Assembly (NCBI GenBank): GCA_025059045.1
Contig: JANXEA010000027.1
Span: forward strand, 1-48,593
Length of the DNA: 48,593 nucleotides
Reading direction: 5' to 3'
Source: Candidatus Bathyarchaeota archaeon
GTDB taxonomy: Archaea > Thermoproteota > Bathyarchaeia > Bathyarchaeales > DTEX01
Shown here: piece by piece, positions 34,572 through 42,422 of the stretch
Numbering within the stretch: the first letter of the stretch is position 1
How the letters are laid out: the number at the start of each line of letters is the position of its first letter
The notes under the pieces: model-generated
Told to the model about the DNA's origin: nothing
The model's database searches: none
The model's input: only the letters and a program-made list of their open reading frames with translations
Translations under genes and position numbers: made by a program

Positions 34572-35936
34572 ATGGTCTGCGAGCGAATTTTTAGAGCATA
34601 TGACATTCGCGGGGTATATGGCGTTGAGCTAACCGAGGAAATTGTTGAGAGAATCGGAAGGGCGCTTTCCTCTTATCTGAGTGATGAAGGCAAAACTGTG
34701 CTCTTAGGTAGGGATGTTCGCCTCAGCAGTAAACCTTTAAGTGATGCCGTTGCTAGAGGGATGCTTTCAGGTGGTCTAAACGTTGAGGATATTGGCTTGG
34801 TGACGACTCCTATCCTCTACTTTTCATCCGTGCACCACAGAAAGAACGCAGGAGTAATGGTTACAGCATCTCATAACCCGCCTGAATGGAATGGTTTGAA
34901 AATATGGACTGAAAACGGCTTTGTAACGATGGGTAAAGGAATGGAAGAATTAAAGGAGCTCGTCCTGAATGGTCGATTTGAAATGGCAAGGACACGGGGA
35001 AAATTAAAGTTTAACCCAAATGTTCTGAAGGATTACGAGGAGTATGTGGCAGGAAAGATAAGCATAGAGAAGCGTCTAAAAGTTGTTGTGGATCCGGGAA
35101 ACGGCTCAGCTTCACTCTTAACACCAAGGGTCTTCGAGAAGGTTGGTTTGGAGGCTATCGCCATAAATAATGTGCCGGATGGATCATTTCCCGCCCATCC
35201 GCCACTCCCATCTATGGAGACATTGTCATATGCTAGGAGCCTCGTTATAGAATCTGAGGCGGATTTCGGTGTAGGCTTCGACGGCGATGGCGACAGAGCC
35301 CTGTTTATAGACGATAGAGGAAGGATCGTTCCAAGCGCAGCGATATTCATAACTCTGGCGGAGCATTATCTGGAGAGGCATAAGGGAGCCTCCATAGTTT
35401 ATGAGGTTAGCGCCCCCATGTGCATTGAGGAGACTATAAGGAATAAGGGTGGAAAACCCGTTGTCAGCCGGGTCGGTCACACATTCATTGTTGAGAGGAT
35501 GTTAGAGGAGAAGGCGCCCTTTGGAGGCGAGATGAGCGGGCACTATTACTTTATGGACCTCTACGGATTTGATGACGCAGTCTACGCAAGTTTGAAGGTG
35601 GCTGAAATACTTTCTGAAAGGAGAGAAAACCTCTCAAAAATTGTAGATTCTCTGCCAAAATATCCCTCTACTCCCTCAATAAACTTTTACTGTCCAGACG
35701 AGAAGAAATTCAGGGTTGTGGATGAGCTGGCGGAAGAGTTCAAATCCGAGGGTTTCACTGTGATTTTGCTGGACGGTGTAAAAGTGATTGAGGATGATGG
35801 ATGGTTCTTAGTACGTGCATCCAATACAGAGCCTATTATAAGGTTGACGGTGGAGGCTAGGAATGAGGAGGCCCTAAGGAGACTGACACTCTTTGCGGAA
35901 GAACGGATAAAGAAGGAGATGCAAGAGGGCGCTTGA
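34572..35936 (+). CDS. Phosphomannomutase/phosphoglucomutase family protein
   Basis: 454 residues, alpha-D-phosphohexomutase superfamily. The four domains are recognised by RAYDIRGVYG at the N-terminus, the phosphoserine loop VTASHNPPEWNGLKIW, the metal-binding loop GFDGDGDRAL, and the sugar-specificity loop GGEMSGHYYF. A C-terminal phosphate-binding LVRASNTEPIIRLTVEA completes it. The GEMSGH loop fits glucose/mannose phosphates; phosphoglucosamine mutase is less likely. The frame is open back to 34470, but MVCERIFRAYDIRG from the ATG at 34572 matches the family start. Confidence 0.92.
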   Translation: MVCERIFRAYDIRGVYGVELTEEIVERIGRALSSYLSDEGKTVLLGRDVRLSSKPLSDAVARGMLSGGLNVEDIGLVTTPILYFSSVHHRKNAGVMVTASHNPPEWNGLKIWTENGFVTMGKGMEELKELVLNGRFEMARTRGKLKFNPNVLKDYEEYVAGKISIEKRLKVVVDPGNGSASLLTPRVFEKVGLEAIAINNVPDGSFPAHPPLPSMETLSYARSLVIESEADFGVGFDGDGDRALFIDDRGRIVPSAAIFITLAEHYLERHKGASIVYEVSAPMCIEETIRNKGGKPVVSRVGHTFIVERMLEEKAPFGGEMSGHYYFMDLYGFDDAVYASLKVAEILSERRENLSKIVDSLPKYPSTPSINFYCPDEKKFRVVDELAEEFKSEGFTVILLDGVKVIEDDGWFLVRASNTEPIIRLTVEARNEEALRRLTLFAEERIKKEMQEGA

Positions 35937-37022
35937 TTACTCCTGAACTAGCGGGAACCTAAGCAGTGCAGCTATGCCGCCGAATGAATTAAGTTTTTCA
36001 CCCGCCTCATGTCCAGTGCTTATTATTGTGACCCTGCCGCCTTTCTGTTCAACATCTCTCATAAGCCGTTCGATGAGTTGTTTTTCCTCGCCGGATCCCT
36101 GCCCGAGGTAAACGTCGGTTACTAACATGTTTTCAACTGCCCCTAAAGCTGCGGCTTTTTCGATTTCTAGTAAACCGTAAGTTGCATATGGATTTTCCTT
36201 GACTATTCGTTCAAGAAACTCCTCAACTGCACGATTTTCCTCAAAAATTCTAAGTTTCTGTATCGCTTTACTAAGGATACCTGAACGCACGGCCTCGTAT
36301 ATTCCCGCTTCTCCGACACTGTTAACGCTTTTCACGTCTATCACTTTCCTAAATATCTCGGGTTTTTTCTCCTCAAGATACTTTATGAAATAATTTTTGA
36401 TGAATCCAAGTCCCACTATGGCTATTGGAAGTTTCTCTTCAATTAGTATGTTCTCTAGACATTTAGAGGCTGATTTGAAGAGTTCATTCAGAGCTTTTTG
36501 TCTTCCGCTTGAGTCAAGTTTTCCAGGTAAATTGATCTTTTCTTCGCTTTTTAGGTCCAGTCCAAAGCCTCGTAGGACAGCGACGCAATATCCCTCATCA
36601 TCAATTGCAATTATGATTAACGGGGAAACGCCTTTCTCTGTAGATTTCTTTAATTGGTCGATCTGATACTGCATCCACTTATTCTTCACGATTCTAAGAG
36701 GCCTGTCTAATGTTATGTTCAGCGTATGATGGGAACCAAGAGCGCCAATATCTTCAGGGCACTCGCATACTATTCCGTGAACTCTCAACCTATTCAAATA
36801 TCGGTCCCAAATTATCGAATCGACCAATACGCCTAACTGTATGGAAATTCTCCTCCCCTTCTCAGGTCTCTCATAACGATCGCCTAATTTCACCTCCCGC
36901 GTCGTCTTCGCGTAGACCCTGTCACCCTTCTGGATTATATTGTACAATACCCATAGGTCATCTAGAACCTCTGGTAACACTGATATGGAATCATGCTTAA
37001 TATCCATTTGAAGTATTCTCAT
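35937..37022 (-). CDS. pelA: Pelota (Dom34), ribosome-rescue factor
   Basis: 361 residues, archaeal pelota homologue of aRF1. The N-terminal Sm-like domain (about 1-130; MRILQMDIKHDSISVLPE, then EDLWVLYN-like DDLWVLYNIIQKGDRVYAKTT) replaces the codon-recognition domain. The central domain has no GGQ motif, as expected. The C-terminal part carries YGLLEIEKAAALGAVENMLVTD and GGRVTIISTGHEAGEKLNSFGGIAALLRFP. It helps split stalled ribosomes with aABCE1. Convergent with the phosphohexomutase. Confidence 0.95.
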   Translation of the reverse strand: MRILQMDIKHDSISVLPEVLDDLWVLYNIIQKGDRVYAKTTREVKLGDRYERPEKGRRISIQLGVLVDSIIWDRYLNRLRVHGIVCECPEDIGALGSHHTLNITLDRPLRIVKNKWMQYQIDQLKKSTEKGVSPLIIIAIDDEGYCVAVLRGFGLDLKSEEKINLPGKLDSSGRQKALNELFKSASKCLENILIEEKLPIAIVGLGFIKNYFIKYLEEKKPEIFRKVIDVKSVNSVGEAGIYEAVRSGILSKAIQKLRIFEENRAVEEFLERIVKENPYATYGLLEIEKAAALGAVENMLVTDVYLGQGSGEEKQLIERLMRDVEQKGGRVTIISTGHEAGEKLNSFGGIAALLRFPLVQE

Positions 37023-37116
37023 AGAGATCCGTTGCGTTGCCCTTCATCAGACTGAATACAATAATACAATTGAAATATTGTTAAACATATCGATCAGTTG
37101 ATATGATTTTGAACCC

Positions 37117-37168
37117 GGTTCTGTTAACTCTTAGTGTGTTAACTTTTGGTTGTTAATTTTTGTGGGAT
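37117..37168 (+). repeat. Left terminal inverted repeat of the 578-bp element
   Basis: 52 bases, the exact reverse complement of 37643-37694. It begins GGTTCTGTTAACTC and ends TTTGTGGGAT. It contains two GTTAAC sites. Confidence 0.95.
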
Positions 37169-37333
37169 GGTTTTAAAGGCTTCTAATGAATTGTTTATAC
37201 TCCTCCTCCCCCATCTTTTTTGCAATTTTTTCTCCAACTCATAAAACTGGTCTTGAATATAAGAAACTTCGCTGGCGAACTTTTTTATAATGTTTGAAAC
37301 TGCTGGTTGAGTTAACCCAAGGAGTTTGCCAGC
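37139..37333 (-). pseudogene. Helix-turn-helix protein remnant within the element
   Basis: The reverse strand is open for 64 codons, from a TAG at 37334-37336 to the TAA at 37139-37141. It encodes AGKLLGLTQPAVSNIIKKF, a clear helix-turn-helix, then a coiled part SYIQDQFYELEKKLQKRW and a tail read through the left inverted repeat. It has no start codon before the helix-turn-helix. It is probably the 3' remainder of a second gene of the parent element, divergent from the transposase. Confidence 0.5.
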
Positions 37334-37658
37334 CTACCATGACGCCTTCAAAAAAGAGTTCTTCACGTTAAGAAAGCCTAGAACGGAGCACGTCAGCGCC
37401 GTAAGGCTCAGGGGAGACCTAAACACAAACATCATGGAAAGGCTGCATGGAACAAGAAGGGATAGAGAAAAGGTTGTAAGGAGGTTGAAAAAGGAAGAGT
37501 CGCCGTTCGTGAATGGACAGGACATATTCTACAACTTCATAAGGAAACACATGGGATTGAAAGGATTGACGCCAGCCCAAGCATCTAACGTAGGCTTTGG
37601 ATTGGGAAGAAACAAGTGGCTGGGACTAATCAAAAAAGCTTTATCCCACAAAAATTAA
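37326..37658 (+). pseudogene. DDE transposase, 3' remnant
   Basis: 110 codons encoding YHDAFKKEFFTLRKPRTEHVS, NTNIMERLHGTRRDREKVVR, and a C-terminal block ending FIRKHMGLKGLTPAQASNV. The pattern N..MER..G..RDREK then FIR.H.GL.G.TP matches the C-terminal third of archaeal DDE (IS6-like) transposases, and the glutamate in MER would be the third catalytic acid. The first two catalytic aspartates and the N-terminus are missing, so it is inactive. The TTG at 37326 is at the deletion junction and need not be a real start. Confidence 0.8.
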
Positions 37659-37694
37659 CAACCAAAAGTTAACACACTAAGAGTTAACAGAACC
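37643..37694 (-). repeat. Right terminal inverted repeat of the 578-bp element
   Basis: 52 bases, the perfect reverse complement of the left end. The transposase remnant's stop codon (37656-37658) lies inside it. Confidence 0.95.
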
Positions 37695-37709
37695 TTGAAC
37701 CCAAAAATT

Positions 37710-37717
37710 TATAAAAA
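37710..37717 (+). promoter_or_regulatory. TATA box ahead of the hairpin RNA candidate
   Basis: TATAAAAA about 28 bases upstream of the predicted 5' end of a long hairpin. It is one of the best TATA matches in the window and has no protein gene behind it. It lies only 8 bases from the target duplication of the neighbouring element. Confidence 0.5.
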
Positions 37718-37737
37718 TCAATCTCTTGTATTTAACA

Positions 37738-37815
37738 TGCCGAGAAACCCAACCTGTCTAAGAAAAAGAAACCCCCTTCTCATCTCCCAGACAGCTTGGG
37801 CTTCTCGGTTTCTTC
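37738..37815 (+). ncRNA. Candidate small structured RNA (18-pair hairpin followed by a T-rich tract)
   Basis: Bases 37740-37746, 37748-37752 and 37754-37759 pair with 37802-37808, 37796-37800 and 37789-37794, giving 7, 5 and 6 pairs separated by single A-C and C-C mismatches. The loop is 29 bases, A-rich then C/T-rich. A TATA box lies about 28 bases before the stem and a T/C-rich tract follows it, on the same strand. No reading frame fits the stretch. It could also act as a terminator region between two transcription units, but nob1 approaches from the other side, where no T-run follows the stem. Function unknown. Confidence 0.5.
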
Positions 37816-37856
37816 CTTATTCCTATGTTTAGAAAAGCCGCCAAAATACGTCAGTC

Positions 37857-38399
37857 TCACTCCATTCTTCTCTGCAAAAGTGTTTTCTGTAAAGGTTTTC
37901 TCTTCAATTGTGTTCCGCAAATCTCGCATACTGGTTTTCTGTAATCTGGCTGGTATTTCTTGCGGCATCCTGGGCAGTATAAAAGCCACTTAAAGTGAAA
38001 ACGTATGCCAAACGTTAGAAGTGGTTCAAAGCAGATGCCCATCTGTCTTGCGACGTTTTGAATTGAGTAATCATCAGTTATGATTGTGGGTAAGTATCCA
38101 TCAGATTTGAGTTTTGCAGCCAAGGCGAGAATCTGCACATCCGAATCAGAAAGATGAGTTAAATCTCCAATCTCTTCCGATATTTCTTTTACCATCTCAA
38201 TAAAAATCACATCTGGCTGCATTATATTGATCTTTCTTTTCTGCACCGACGCATCAAATCTTATTTTAGGTAGAGACCCCTCTGTAAGTTCATTCCCAAC
38301 TGCTGGGACGGAATAAATTGGCAAATTGGTATTCATCGGATCAAATCCCGCAATGAATGCGGAGGTATCAAGTATTATCACTTTATTTCTCTTTTTCAC
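37857..38399 (-). CDS. nob1: Nob1-like endoribonuclease (PIN domain and zinc ribbon)
   Basis: 180 residues. The PIN domain (about 1-120) starts with VIILDTSAFIAGF (D11), continues with FIEMVKEISEE and LSDSDVQILALAAKL, and ends with ITDDYSIQNVARQMG, supplying the four acidic metal ligands. A C-terminal zinc ribbon follows: CPGCRKKY and CEICGT. Nob1 cuts the 3' end of 16S rRNA precursor. Its start overlaps nadK's stop by 17 bases, so the two are co-transcribed. Confidence 0.92.
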   Translation of the reverse strand: MKKRNKVIILDTSAFIAGFDPMNTNLPIYSVPAVGNELTEGSLPKIRFDASVQKRKINIMQPDVIFIEMVKEISEEIGDLTHLSDSDVQILALAAKLKSDGYLPTIITDDYSIQNVARQMGICFEPLLTFGIRFHFKWLLYCPGCRKKYQPDYRKPVCEICGTQLKRKPLQKTLLQRRME

Positions 38400-39246
38400 T
38401 TTCGTATCCTTCTTCTCTGGAAAACAGTAACCTAGTATTCAGACGCTTGTAGAAGTCTCCTCTAAATCTGATGAATGAGGATTCCCATTCGGACTTTTTA
38501 ACCAAAATGCTGGAGCCCCTACCATTTATCCTTTTCTGATAATCTCCGTCAATCACAAGCATTGCGGTCTCCGGCTTTATCAATTCTATTCTTACCTCTA
38601 AATCGGACGGAAATACAAATGGCCTAGCGAGGGTTGCTGGGCATACTGGAGTGAGGACAAAAGCATCAAGGCTTGGATCCAAAACCGGACCTCCCGCTGA
38701 GAAAGCGTAGGCGGTTGAACCAACCCTTGAAGATATGATAATACCATCTGCCCTGCAGTCCATAACCATTAAATCGTCTCTCCATATGCGAACATAGAGA
38801 AGCTTAGCGAGATGTCTTGAAGTTATGAAAACTTCGTTAAGCGCGTCTGGCAGTCTTGCTCTTCCAATGAAAGATGCAAGTTTGCCATAACGTTCAATAA
38901 AATACCTGCCACCAAGATAATTCTCGATGGCCTCCATTGCCTCATTAGGTTGAACTTCTGTTAAAAAGCCTCGAGCCCCCATATCAATTGCAAGGATGGG
39001 AGGTTCAGGTTTAGGGAGCCTTAGGCACGTCCTAAGAATGGTTCCATCTCCACCAATCGTTACCACTAAATCAGTCTTCATCTTCCGTATTGTCATTGAT
39101 TTTTCTGTCTGACCTAGATTTGTTGCGAGACTGGGTTCCAGAAAAACCTTTATCCCTCTATCTTCAAGATCATCCACTACCTTGGATGCAAGATCAATGG
39201 ATTCTTTTCTGTCTGTCCGAGCGATGATGCCTACGGTTCTTGTCAA
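38383..39246 (-). CDS. nadK: NAD kinase
   Basis: 287 residues. The GGDGT motif is seen in VVTIGGDGTILRTC, with the later NE block DALNEVFITSR, DGIIISSRVGSTAYAFSAGGP, and the C-terminal LTPVCPATLARPFVFP. It phosphorylates NAD to NADP. TTG start at 39246. It is divergent from aIF5A and overlaps nob1 downstream. Confidence 0.94.
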   Translation of the reverse strand: MTRTVGIIARTDRKESIDLASKVVDDLEDRGIKVFLEPSLATNLGQTEKSMTIRKMKTDLVVTIGGDGTILRTCLRLPKPEPPILAIDMGARGFLTEVQPNEAMEAIENYLGGRYFIERYGKLASFIGRARLPDALNEVFITSRHLAKLLYVRIWRDDLMVMDCRADGIIISSRVGSTAYAFSAGGPVLDPSLDAFVLTPVCPATLARPFVFPSDLEVRIELIKPETAMLVIDGDYQKRINGRGSSILVKKSEWESSFIRFRGDFYKRLNTRLLFSREEGYESEKEK

Positions 39247-39345
39247 GATTTCACACGCCGATTGGTCAATAGGTATGAAGCATTAAAGTTATAAAAGCAT
39301 TCATAGGTAAAAGATATGCGATAATTTGGGAAGAGGTTAGCATAA

Positions 39346-39738
39346 TTGAGCAAGCCTGTTGACGTAGGAAGTTTGAAGCCTGGCACATATGTGATCATAG
39401 ATGATGAACCCTGCCGAATAGTCGATCTGGCCAAATCCAAGCCTGGAAAACATGGCTCCGCTAAGGCGCGTGTTGTTGCAATCGGGGTTTTTGACGGTGT
39501 AAAAAGAACTTTCGTTAAACCAGTTGACGCGAAGGTTGATGTTCCAATGATAGATAAGAGAAGCGGACAAGTGATCGCTGCTTTACCGACAGGAGTGCAG
39601 ATTATGGACTTAGAAACCTATGAGGTATTCGAGGCCTCATACCCACAAGAAGAGGACGTGAAGTCCAGGATAACTCAAGGAGTTGAGGTTGAATACTGGA
39701 GGATACTTGGCAGGACCAAGATAATGCGTGTGAAATAA
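39346..39738 (+). CDS. Translation factor aIF5A
   Basis: 130 residues. The modification loop SKPGKHGSAKARVVAIGVFDG contains the lysine that becomes hypusine or deoxyhypusine in archaea. The C-terminal OB fold has VPMIDKRSGQVIAALPTGVQIMDLETYE. It promotes peptide-bond formation at hard sequences. TTG start at 39346, with GAGGT 8 bases upstream. Divergent from nadK. Confidence 0.95.
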   Translation: MSKPVDVGSLKPGTYVIIDDEPCRIVDLAKSKPGKHGSAKARVVAIGVFDGVKRTFVKPVDAKVDVPMIDKRSGQVIAALPTGVQIMDLETYEVFEASYPQEEDVKSRITQGVEVEYWRILGRTKIMRVK

Positions 39739-39759
39739 TGGAATAGGCTGGAGAGTTAT

Positions 39760-40836
39760 TCATCTTTTAAATTCCTTCACCACTTCATCTACTGCGCCGA
39801 GTGTTATGTCAATATCCTCACTACTGACGCCGCGATGGGTCACCATGCGGACTTTGGTCTGACCGAACTTTAATGCGAGAACGCCTCTCTCGCGAAGATT
39901 ATCCACAAATTTTTCTGCTTCAACACCGAGCCCGCGCACGTCAAATATGACTATGTTTGTTTGCACTCTCCTAAGGTCAATATATATTCCCTCAATTTTC
40001 GCCAGTCCTTCGGCAAGTTTGCGAGCGTTCCTATGATCCTCCTCCAAACGGTCAATCATCTTTTCAAGGGCTATAATTCCTGGTGCTGCAATCACTCCAG
40101 CCTGTCTCATCCCACCTCCAATCATCTTCCTAATCTTTCTCGCCCTTTCTATGAACTCTTCATCACCAACTATTATTGAACCGACTGGGCAACTCAGCCC
40201 CTTCGACAGGCAGAACATGAGATTATCCACATACTTCGTGAACTCCCTGACATCGGTCTTTAGAGCAACTGCAGCGTTAAAGATCCTAGCTCCGTCCATG
40301 TATAGGGTTAGACCATGGCTTTTGGCGGCTCTGCTGACATCACGTATCTGAGATGGAGTAATTATTGTGCCGCCAGCCCTATTATGTGTATTTTCTATGC
40401 AGACAAGAGTCGTCTCGGCTGTATGAATCTCTTTCTCCCTAATAGCCTCCTCAATATCCTTTGGCCTCATAAAACCGAATTCACCTTTGACCGGGATTGG
40501 AAGTACACCGGCGATTGAAGAGATTCCGCCAACCTCATACCAGTAGATGTGAGATTCGGCCTCCAATATGATGCTGTCCCCCCTTTTCGTGTTGCTCATC
40601 ACAGAAACAAGATTTGCCATAGTTCCGCTTGGAACAAGTAGAGCTGCTTCTTTACCCATCTTCTTCGCAGCCATTTCTTGAAGCTTCTCAACTGTCGGAT
40701 CTTCTCTAAAGACATCGTCTCCAAGCTCGGCATTCCGGATTGCTTCAAGCATTTCCTCTGTCGGCAGAGTTACCGTGTCGCTTCTTAAATCAATCAATCT
40801 TTGCGAAAAACCCGCTTTACGCATTTTTTCCACCAT
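39760..40836 (-). CDS. ltaE: Threonine aldolase (low specificity type)
   Basis: 358 residues, PLP fold type I. Family blocks are LIDLRSDTVTLPTEEMLEA, LGDDVFREDPTVEKLQ, LLVPSGTMANLVSVM, the aspartate in LYMDGARIFNAAVAL, and the Schiff-base lysine in MFCLSKGLSCPVGS, then RKMIGGGMRQAGVIAAPG. It cleaves threonine to glycine and acetaldehyde. Together with the SHMT gene, the window has two routes to glycine. Convergent with aIF5A and divergent from srp54. Confidence 0.93.
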   Translation of the reverse strand: MVEKMRKAGFSQRLIDLRSDTVTLPTEEMLEAIRNAELGDDVFREDPTVEKLQEMAAKKMGKEAALLVPSGTMANLVSVMSNTKRGDSIILEAESHIYWYEVGGISSIAGVLPIPVKGEFGFMRPKDIEEAIREKEIHTAETTLVCIENTHNRAGGTIITPSQIRDVSRAAKSHGLTLYMDGARIFNAAVALKTDVREFTKYVDNLMFCLSKGLSCPVGSIIVGDEEFIERARKIRKMIGGGMRQAGVIAAPGIIALEKMIDRLEEDHRNARKLAEGLAKIEGIYIDLRRVQTNIVIFDVRGLGVEAEKFVDNLRERGVLALKFGQTKVRMVTHRGVSSEDIDITLGAVDEVVKEFKR

Positions 40837-40976
40837 GTAGCCAACTATGTTATGTTCGAGGTGATAAAGATTAGCGATCCGCAGCCTTCTTAGGAGATAT
40901 AGATTTAAGGAAACCGCATTATAAATAGCTCAATTAAATCTACCTTTCATGAAGACCACTAAATGGAGATAACTCG

Positions 40977-42299
40977 TTGGCTCTTGAGAAACTAGGATCA
41001 GCAATCTATGAATCTTTGAAGAAAATATTGCGATCCTCAGTAGTAGATGAGATGGCGGTTAAGGAACTTGTCCGTGACCTGCAAAGGTCTCTTTTACAGG
41101 CCGACGTAAACGTAAGGCTTGTTCTTGAGCTTTCCAAACGTGTTGAAGAAAGAGCCCTAAAGGAGAAGATACCCCCAGGGATTCCTAGGAAAGAGCATGT
41201 AATAAAAGTTGTCTATGAAGAGCTGGCTCGTTTCTTAGGCGAGAAACCTATTCCTCTATCGGTGAAGCCTGGAAATAGAAATGTCTTTATGCTTGTAGGA
41301 ATACAGGGTTCGGGAAAGACGACTACTGCAGCGAAACTTGCAAAGTATTTTCAGAAAAGAGGATTTAGGACTGCTCTAATCTGCGCAGACACTTTTCGGC
41401 CTGGAGCTTTCGCGCAGCTCAAGCAGTTGGCAGATCAGATTAACGTGCCAATTTATGGGGATGAAGGGGAGAAGGATGCAGTAAAGATCGCTATTGATGG
41501 CTTGAGGAAATTTGAGGATTACGAGGTAGTTATCGTTGATACGGCAGGGAGACATAAAGATGAGCACAGCCTGATTGAGGAGATGAGAATGCTTGAAAAA
41601 GCCATAAAGCCAGATGAGATCATAATGGTCATTGATGGGACGATTGGACAGCTAGCTTCCGCCCAAGCTGAAGCCTTCAACAAGGCAACTACGATAGGAT
41701 CAATCATAGTGGCGAAGCTTGACGGTTCTGCTAAGGGAGGCGGGGCCCTCTCGGCGGTTGCATCCACTGGTGCACCGATAAAATTTATTGGTGTTGGGGA
41801 AAAAATTGATGCATTGGAGCCTTTCGACCCTCCAAGATTTGTCGGTAGACTTCTAGGGATGGGAGACCTACAGAGTCTAATAGAGAAGGTTCGCGAGGCA
41901 GAGGTAAAGATACCGGAGAAGAAGGCAAAAGACTTCCTCAGCGGAAAATTCACTCTCTCAGACATGTATGAACAGTTTGAAGCAGTCAAAAAGATGGGTC
42001 CCTTAGACCGCATATTCAGGATGATTCCCGGTTTGGGGTATGAAATTCCACAAGATAAGCTCGATGTTGCAGAAGAGCAGCTCGGTAAATGGAGAGTCAT
42101 AATACAATCGATGACCCCTGAGGAGAGAGAAAACCCTAAGATAGTGAATTCCTCTAGAATCCGTCGAATTGCAAGGGGATCTGGCACAACGGAAAAGGAT
42201 GTTAAGAGTTTGATTCAGCAGTATTTCATGCTGAGAAAGATGATGAAGTCTTTGAAGAGGAAGAGACTTCCCTTTTTTGGAAGGAAAATTGGCCTTTAG
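40977..42299 (+). CDS. srp54: Signal recognition particle 54 kDa protein
   Basis: 440 residues, a GTPase that recognises signal sequences with 7S RNA. N domain about 1-90; G domain with GIQGSGKTTTAAKLAKYF (G1), DTFRPGAFAQLKQL (G2/insertion box), VIVDTAGRH (G3), VAKLDGSAKGGGALS (G4) and FIGVGEKIDALEPFDPPRFVGRLLGMGD (G5). The C-terminal M domain is relatively short, with MKKMGPLDRIFRMIPG-like and RIRRIARGSGTTEKDV (RNA-binding) segments. TTG start at 40977 with GGAG 8 bases before it. A 7S RNA is not in the window. Confidence 0.96.
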   Translation: MALEKLGSAIYESLKKILRSSVVDEMAVKELVRDLQRSLLQADVNVRLVLELSKRVEERALKEKIPPGIPRKEHVIKVVYEELARFLGEKPIPLSVKPGNRNVFMLVGIQGSGKTTTAAKLAKYFQKRGFRTALICADTFRPGAFAQLKQLADQINVPIYGDEGEKDAVKIAIDGLRKFEDYEVVIVDTAGRHKDEHSLIEEMRMLEKAIKPDEIIMVIDGTIGQLASAQAEAFNKATTIGSIIVAKLDGSAKGGGALSAVASTGAPIKFIGVGEKIDALEPFDPPRFVGRLLGMGDLQSLIEKVREAEVKIPEKKAKDFLSGKFTLSDMYEQFEAVKKMGPLDRIFRMIPGLGYEIPQDKLDVAEEQLGKWRVIIQSMTPEERENPKIVNSSRIRRIARGSGTTEKDVKSLIQQYFMLRKMMKSLKRKRLPFFGRKIGL

Positions 42300-42422
42300 C
42301 ATCTGGGAAATATATGGCTTATCAATCTCCGCTGGTATGATGCTGCAAGACAATGAAAACTGTTTTTAAGGTGTTTCCCTGACTTGTTAGCATTGGATCC
42401 GGTGTAATGCTGGAGAAAAAAA

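Larger units (their letters stand above)
37117..37694 (+). mobile_element. 578-bp internally deleted insertion sequence with 52-bp TIRs and 8-bp target duplication
   Basis: The two ends are perfect 52-base inverted copies (37117-37168 and 37643-37694). The 8-base word TTGAACCC flanks the element on both sides, at 37109-37116 and 37695-37702, as expected for a target duplication. Inside are only a 3' piece of a DDE transposase reading right and a helix-turn-helix coding piece reading left, joined near 37334. Both frames run into the repeats. It cannot make a full transposase and is a non-autonomous derivative. An 8-base duplication is typical of IS6-like elements, but the family is not proved. 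Confidence 0.9.

Noticed and set aside
37780-37993. 69- and 65-residue frames overlapping the 3' end of nob1 and the hairpin
   Set aside because: They are in other phases of nob1, have no recognisable features, and would include the hairpin stem.
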